A stretch of 18,188 nt of DNA from Candidatus Heimdallarchaeota archaeon LC_2 (GTDB lineage: Archaea; Asgardarchaeota; Heimdallarchaeia; Heimdallarchaeales; Kariarchaeaceae). Numbering within the stretch: position 1 is the first letter of the stretch; the number at the start of each line of letters is the position of its first letter. Position numbers and translations under genes: made by a program. The notes under the pieces were generated by a model. It did not search any database. It was not told where the DNA came from and saw only the letters and a list, made by a program, of their open reading frames with translations. The stretch spans positions 1-18,188 of the forward strand of contig MDVR01000068.1 in assembly GCA_001940725.1 (NCBI GenBank), in the 5' to 3' direction. Of this stretch, positions 15,694-18,188 are shown one piece after another.

Positions 15694-15700
15694 TCCCCTT
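15694..15700 (-). promoter_or_regulatory. Strong ribosome binding site of the two-gene operon
   Basis: On the minus strand AAGGGGA lies 8 bases before ATG 15685. It fixes the start of the winged-helix protein and contrasts with the leaderless TPR gene upstream, so this pair probably has its own promoter. Confidence 0.6.
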
Positions 15701-15868
15701 GGAAAGTGGTTTATTTTTTTATGTTCGCTGATTTTTAATTCCTAACTAAAGTTCATCGTTGATTAGATGGGAAAAAAATGTGTTATTCACGTGATTCTAT
15801 GTCATTTTGAAAATATTATTGATTAGTCTGAATCATGCAGATATTGGTAAAACATCGTGATAACATAA

Positions 15869-17101
15869 TTAAACAGATATCTTCTGGGCTATTTTCAAAT
15901 AATCTAGCACGGCGATTTTGTCCATTCTCTCCGAGAGGCTTACATTATTCTCAATCAATTTCTTCATTTCTTGATATTCCTGTGTTATTTTGCTTTTCTC
16001 TGTCAATGCCTGTTCTAACCACATAGTAAGACCTTTCTCTTCGGCAGTTAGGATTGCTTGTTCCAGATACTTCAGACCACCTTCCAATGCACCTTCAACG
16101 ATCTTTAATTTCGATCTTAATATTAAACATGAAACCAGCATTGGAAACATATGTTTTTCCTGAGTAATTTCATAAATCTCAGATAAGTAAGAATGAACTT
16201 CATCTAAGACTTCGTCTTCTTTATAAGTTTTATATTCGAAGATTAACAGCTCCAATAATTCATAAATTGCTAAAATCTTGATCTCAAAATTTCGGTTTTC
16301 TCCGTTAACGATTTTTCGAAACAGTGATTCTGCTTCAACCTTGTCCCTGTTTCTTGATGAATTTTTCAAAAATCGGGCTGAACAAAGATCATAGTAGAGG
16401 TTTATTACTTTATCATCATTATTTTGCTGAAGAGCCCCTAATCGATCGAGATAAGATTGTACTTCAAATCGATTTTCCGGCTCATTTCTAATTAAATGAT
16501 AATAAATGAGAAACGTCAATTGTAGTCCAATTAGTTGTGGGTTTCCAAACTCTTCTGCAAGTACCACAGCCTTTTGAAAATTTTGCAATGCATTATCCGA
16601 ATCACCTTTAGATTGGTATACTCTTCCAATATTACCTAATACTATAATGTGACCTTCCGTATTATCGACCTGCTTGGAAAGAAGAATAGCTAAACTTTTG
16701 TGTAAATATTCAAGCTGTAGATCAACGTCCCCTTTATAACCATATATTAGAGCAATGCCGTTTAGCTCTATACTTATTTGACGCCAATTGTTTGTTTCTT
16801 CGGCAATATTAAGGCTTCTCTGACAGTATCTGAGTCCTAGATCGTATTCTCCCATATACGTATAAATTCCAGAGAATCTGCTGAGAAACTTGGTATTCCA
16901 TTGTTTATCTTCAACAAACTCAGATTCGTATTCCTTAGCAGTTTCCAAAGCCTCATCAAGATTACCCATTCTCCAAAGAGCATGGAGCCTCCAATATTTC
17001 GCCTCTAATCCGCTATCGAGATTCTGTTCTGAGTATTCAAATAATTCCTTGTATCTCCCTTCGTTGTTCAGAATGTCATATTGTGTCTGTACCCCCGACA
17101 T
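15869..17101 (-). CDS. TPR-repeat protein (second paralogue)
   Basis: A 410-residue helical protein of tetratricopeptide repeats with no signal or membrane segment. Units include GIYTYMGEYDLGLRYCQRSL, ALIYGYKGDVDLQLEYLHKS and GRVYQSKGDSDNALQNFQKA. The C-terminal half is clearly related to the protein at 9621-11150 (shared SRNRDKVEAE-type segment, YKTYKEDEVLDEV against LKTYGNEEVLKEV, AEEKGLTMWL). It is about 100 residues shorter, mainly because one or two repeats and a spacer are missing in the first half. It is the first of three minus-strand genes in the last module, 183 bases before the winged-helix gene. It could be the sensor or adaptor of the ATPase-nuclease pair, or just a neighbour. 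The start is supported by a TATA box at the leaderless distance. Confidence 0.85.
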   Translation of the reverse strand: MSGVQTQYDILNNEGRYKELFEYSEQNLDSGLEAKYWRLHALWRMGNLDEALETAKEYESEFVEDKQWNTKFLSRFSGIYTYMGEYDLGLRYCQRSLNIAEETNNWRQISIELNGIALIYGYKGDVDLQLEYLHKSLAILLSKQVDNTEGHIIVLGNIGRVYQSKGDSDNALQNFQKAVVLAEEFGNPQLIGLQLTFLIYYHLIRNEPENRFEVQSYLDRLGALQQNNDDKVINLYYDLCSARFLKNSSRNRDKVEAESLFRKIVNGENRNFEIKILAIYELLELLIFEYKTYKEDEVLDEVHSYLSEIYEITQEKHMFPMLVSCLILRSKLKIVEGALEGGLKYLEQAILTAEEKGLTMWLEQALTEKSKITQEYQEMKKLIENNVSLSERMDKIAVLDYLKIAQKISV

Positions 17102-17124
17102 TGTATAGTTGAGTATTGGGCATC

Positions 17125-17132
17125 AATATAAA
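17125..17132 (-). promoter_or_regulatory. TATA box of the second TPR gene
   Basis: TTTATATT on the minus strand is centred about 27 bases before the ATG at 17101. That is the classic spacing for an archaeal leaderless transcript, and no SD is present. Confidence 0.6.
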
Positions 17133-17304
17133 TAGATGTTTGACGTAATTACTGTCGTTGTATTCATATTAGTAAAATTACATTACGTCTGCTCAATTAT
17201 TTGGAAAAATTAATCACAAAAACATAGTAATTTTCGAACCATCCCCCCTTTAAAACTGAGATAAATCGATGAATCATTGACGCATTTTGATCAAGCAGGG
17301 TAAT

Positions 17305-17432
17305 AGACTGATGATCGGAAATGGGGAGATTTTGGAAAAGGCGTTTAGAATAACTAGAACTATGTTTTAATGAACCGGATTGAGGTTTGTTTGACTGTTT
17401 TTCGGATTGGGTTCGCTCGATCGATTATGAAC
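17305..17432 (+). repeat. Intergenic repeat copy 5, cut by an IS481-like element
   Basis: The first 60 bases match copy 2 at 59 positions, and the 26 bases at 17393-17418 are identical to copy 2. After GGGTTCGCTC there is an unrelated GATCGATT, then ATGAA as in copy 2, then the start of the IS at about 17433. The second hairpin and tail are missing, presumably displaced to the far side of the IS. Confidence 0.85.
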
Positions 17433-18188
17433 TGTAACAATTAATGGGACATATGTCAATAGCTAGACATGTCACACAGATATTACATAACGAGGAAGTA
17501 GGACCTGCAGAAGTTGAATTGCAAATGTCCAAACTTGAGCAAGTCCTAGATAAGAAAATGAAAGTGAGAGCATTTATCTCTCTCGTTCAGACCATTGAGG
17601 ATCGGTCGGATCCTCGATCAAAACACCATGATAAATCGATTGACCAAATCTTGGAAAGTTTTGGAGTTACCAGATCGACTTATTACAGAAAATCCAAGAA
17701 TTACAGCGAATTTGGACTAGATGGTATTATTCCCAAGAAACCAGGTCCAAAATCAGGTAGGTTACCTTCGCAGATTTTATCACGCATCTTTGAGTTGCGA
17801 GATCGTCAATTGTCATCGCGAACTATTGCGTCAGCAATTTCGTTGGAAAGCCAACGATACATTTCAGAATCCACAACCCAATATCAACTGAAAAAGGTAG
17901 GAAAGGGTAAATTAAGACGAAATCGTAAGAAGAAAGTATATTATAAGAGATTTGAACGAGGGAAACCCAATGAGTTATGGCAGATTGATAATGTGGGTCC
18001 ATTCTACAAACCAGGGAAGTTATTTGCTTATAATGTGATTGATGACCATTCCAGATACAATCTAGCTGCAGTGATCTCAGATAATCAGACTAGTGCATCC
18101 TGGGTGGATACATTGGAAAAATTGGTACAGAAGTATGGCGTTCCAGAAGCCATACTTCATGATAATGGATCACAATTCGTGCATAATC
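17433..18188 (+). mobile_element. IS481-like element, left part
   Basis: The left end is placed at TGTAACAATTAATGGGACAT because IS481-family ends typically start with TGT and contain GGGAC, and because the repeat copy stops here. The transposase starts 11 bases inside and continues past the window edge, so the right end and target duplication cannot be checked. Confidence 0.6.
17444..18188 (+). CDS. IS481-like transposase, 3' end outside the window
   Basis: A DDE transposase with an integrase (rve) core, open to the window edge (248 codons seen). An N-terminal helix-turn-helix (about residues 66-85, SIDQILESFGVTRSTYYRK) and a basic PKKPGPKSGR stretch precede the catalytic core. D182 (ELWQIDNVG) and D240 (ILHDNGSQF) are the first two catalytic residues, 58 apart. 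The Glu lies beyond the window. A stop at 17435 leaves ATG 17444 or ATG 17453 as start. The frame shows no break, so the element may be functional. Confidence 0.9.
   Translation, partial: MGHMSIARHVTQILHNEEVGPAEVELQMSKLEQVLDKKMKVRAFISLVQTIEDRSDPRSKHHDKSIDQILESFGVTRSTYYRKSKNYSEFGLDGIIPKKPGPKSGRLPSQILSRIFELRDRQLSSRTIASAISLESQRYISESTTQYQLKKVGKGKLRRNRKKKVYYKRFERGKPNELWQIDNVGPFYKPGKLFAYNVIDDHSRYNLAAVISDNQTSASWVDTLEKLVQKYGVPEAILHDNGSQFVHN

Noticed and set aside
8080..17432. Integron attC array or CRISPR array
   Set aside because: The repeats lack attC core sites and no integron integrase is seen. Spacing is 1.3-4.7 kb with genes between, so it is not CRISPR.

Overview
The window looks archaeal, and most probably comes from an Asgard archaeon of the Heimdallarchaeia type (inference, moderate confidence). 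The DNA is AT-rich. Several genes have a TATA-like box about 27 bases before an apparently leaderless start codon. The ferredoxin is of the archaeal Sulfolobus type. Two long secreted proteins end in a single membrane helix followed by a short Lys/Arg tail, and long TPR proteins are present in two copies. No rRNA, tRNA or CRISPR array was seen.

Left part (1-8,023, mostly + strand). A leader region with gene-like debris precedes a large membrane-anchored surface protein (540-2957), which carries a metal-site motif resembling necrosis-inducing NLP proteins. Next comes a complete IS5-like insertion sequence (3294-4382) with perfect 18-bp inverted ends and a short target duplication. A small Cys-containing membrane protein (minus strand, 4747-4983) is divergent from a membrane-anchored winged-helix regulator (5192-5734). 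A second surface protein (6099-7508) and a seven-iron-type ferredoxin (7700-8023) follow.

Right part (8,024-17,432). Here the organisation changes: every gene is on the minus strand. An intergenic repeat of up to about 200 bp, always in the same orientation, follows the 3' end of each gene or operon and recurs once more before the terminal IS. Copies lie at 8080-8190 (internally deleted), 9413-9616, 11301-11475, 12594-12622 (fragment) and 17305-17432 (interrupted). The repeat-separated modules are: a stand-alone PD-(D/E)XK nuclease-like protein; a TPR protein; a short-chain dehydrogenase; and a three-gene group made of a second TPR protein, a winged-helix/coiled-coil protein, and a STAND/AAA-type ATPase fused to a PD-(D/E)XK-like domain. 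The last two are tightly coupled, with a 3-nt gap and the SD inside the upstream gene. This layout suggests an accessory island built from repeat-flanked cassettes, and the three-gene group is the best candidate for an undescribed, possibly defensive, system.

Right edge (17,433-18,188). An IS481-like element has inserted in the last repeat copy. Its transposase runs off the window.

All family assignments come from reading motifs by eye. No database search was possible.
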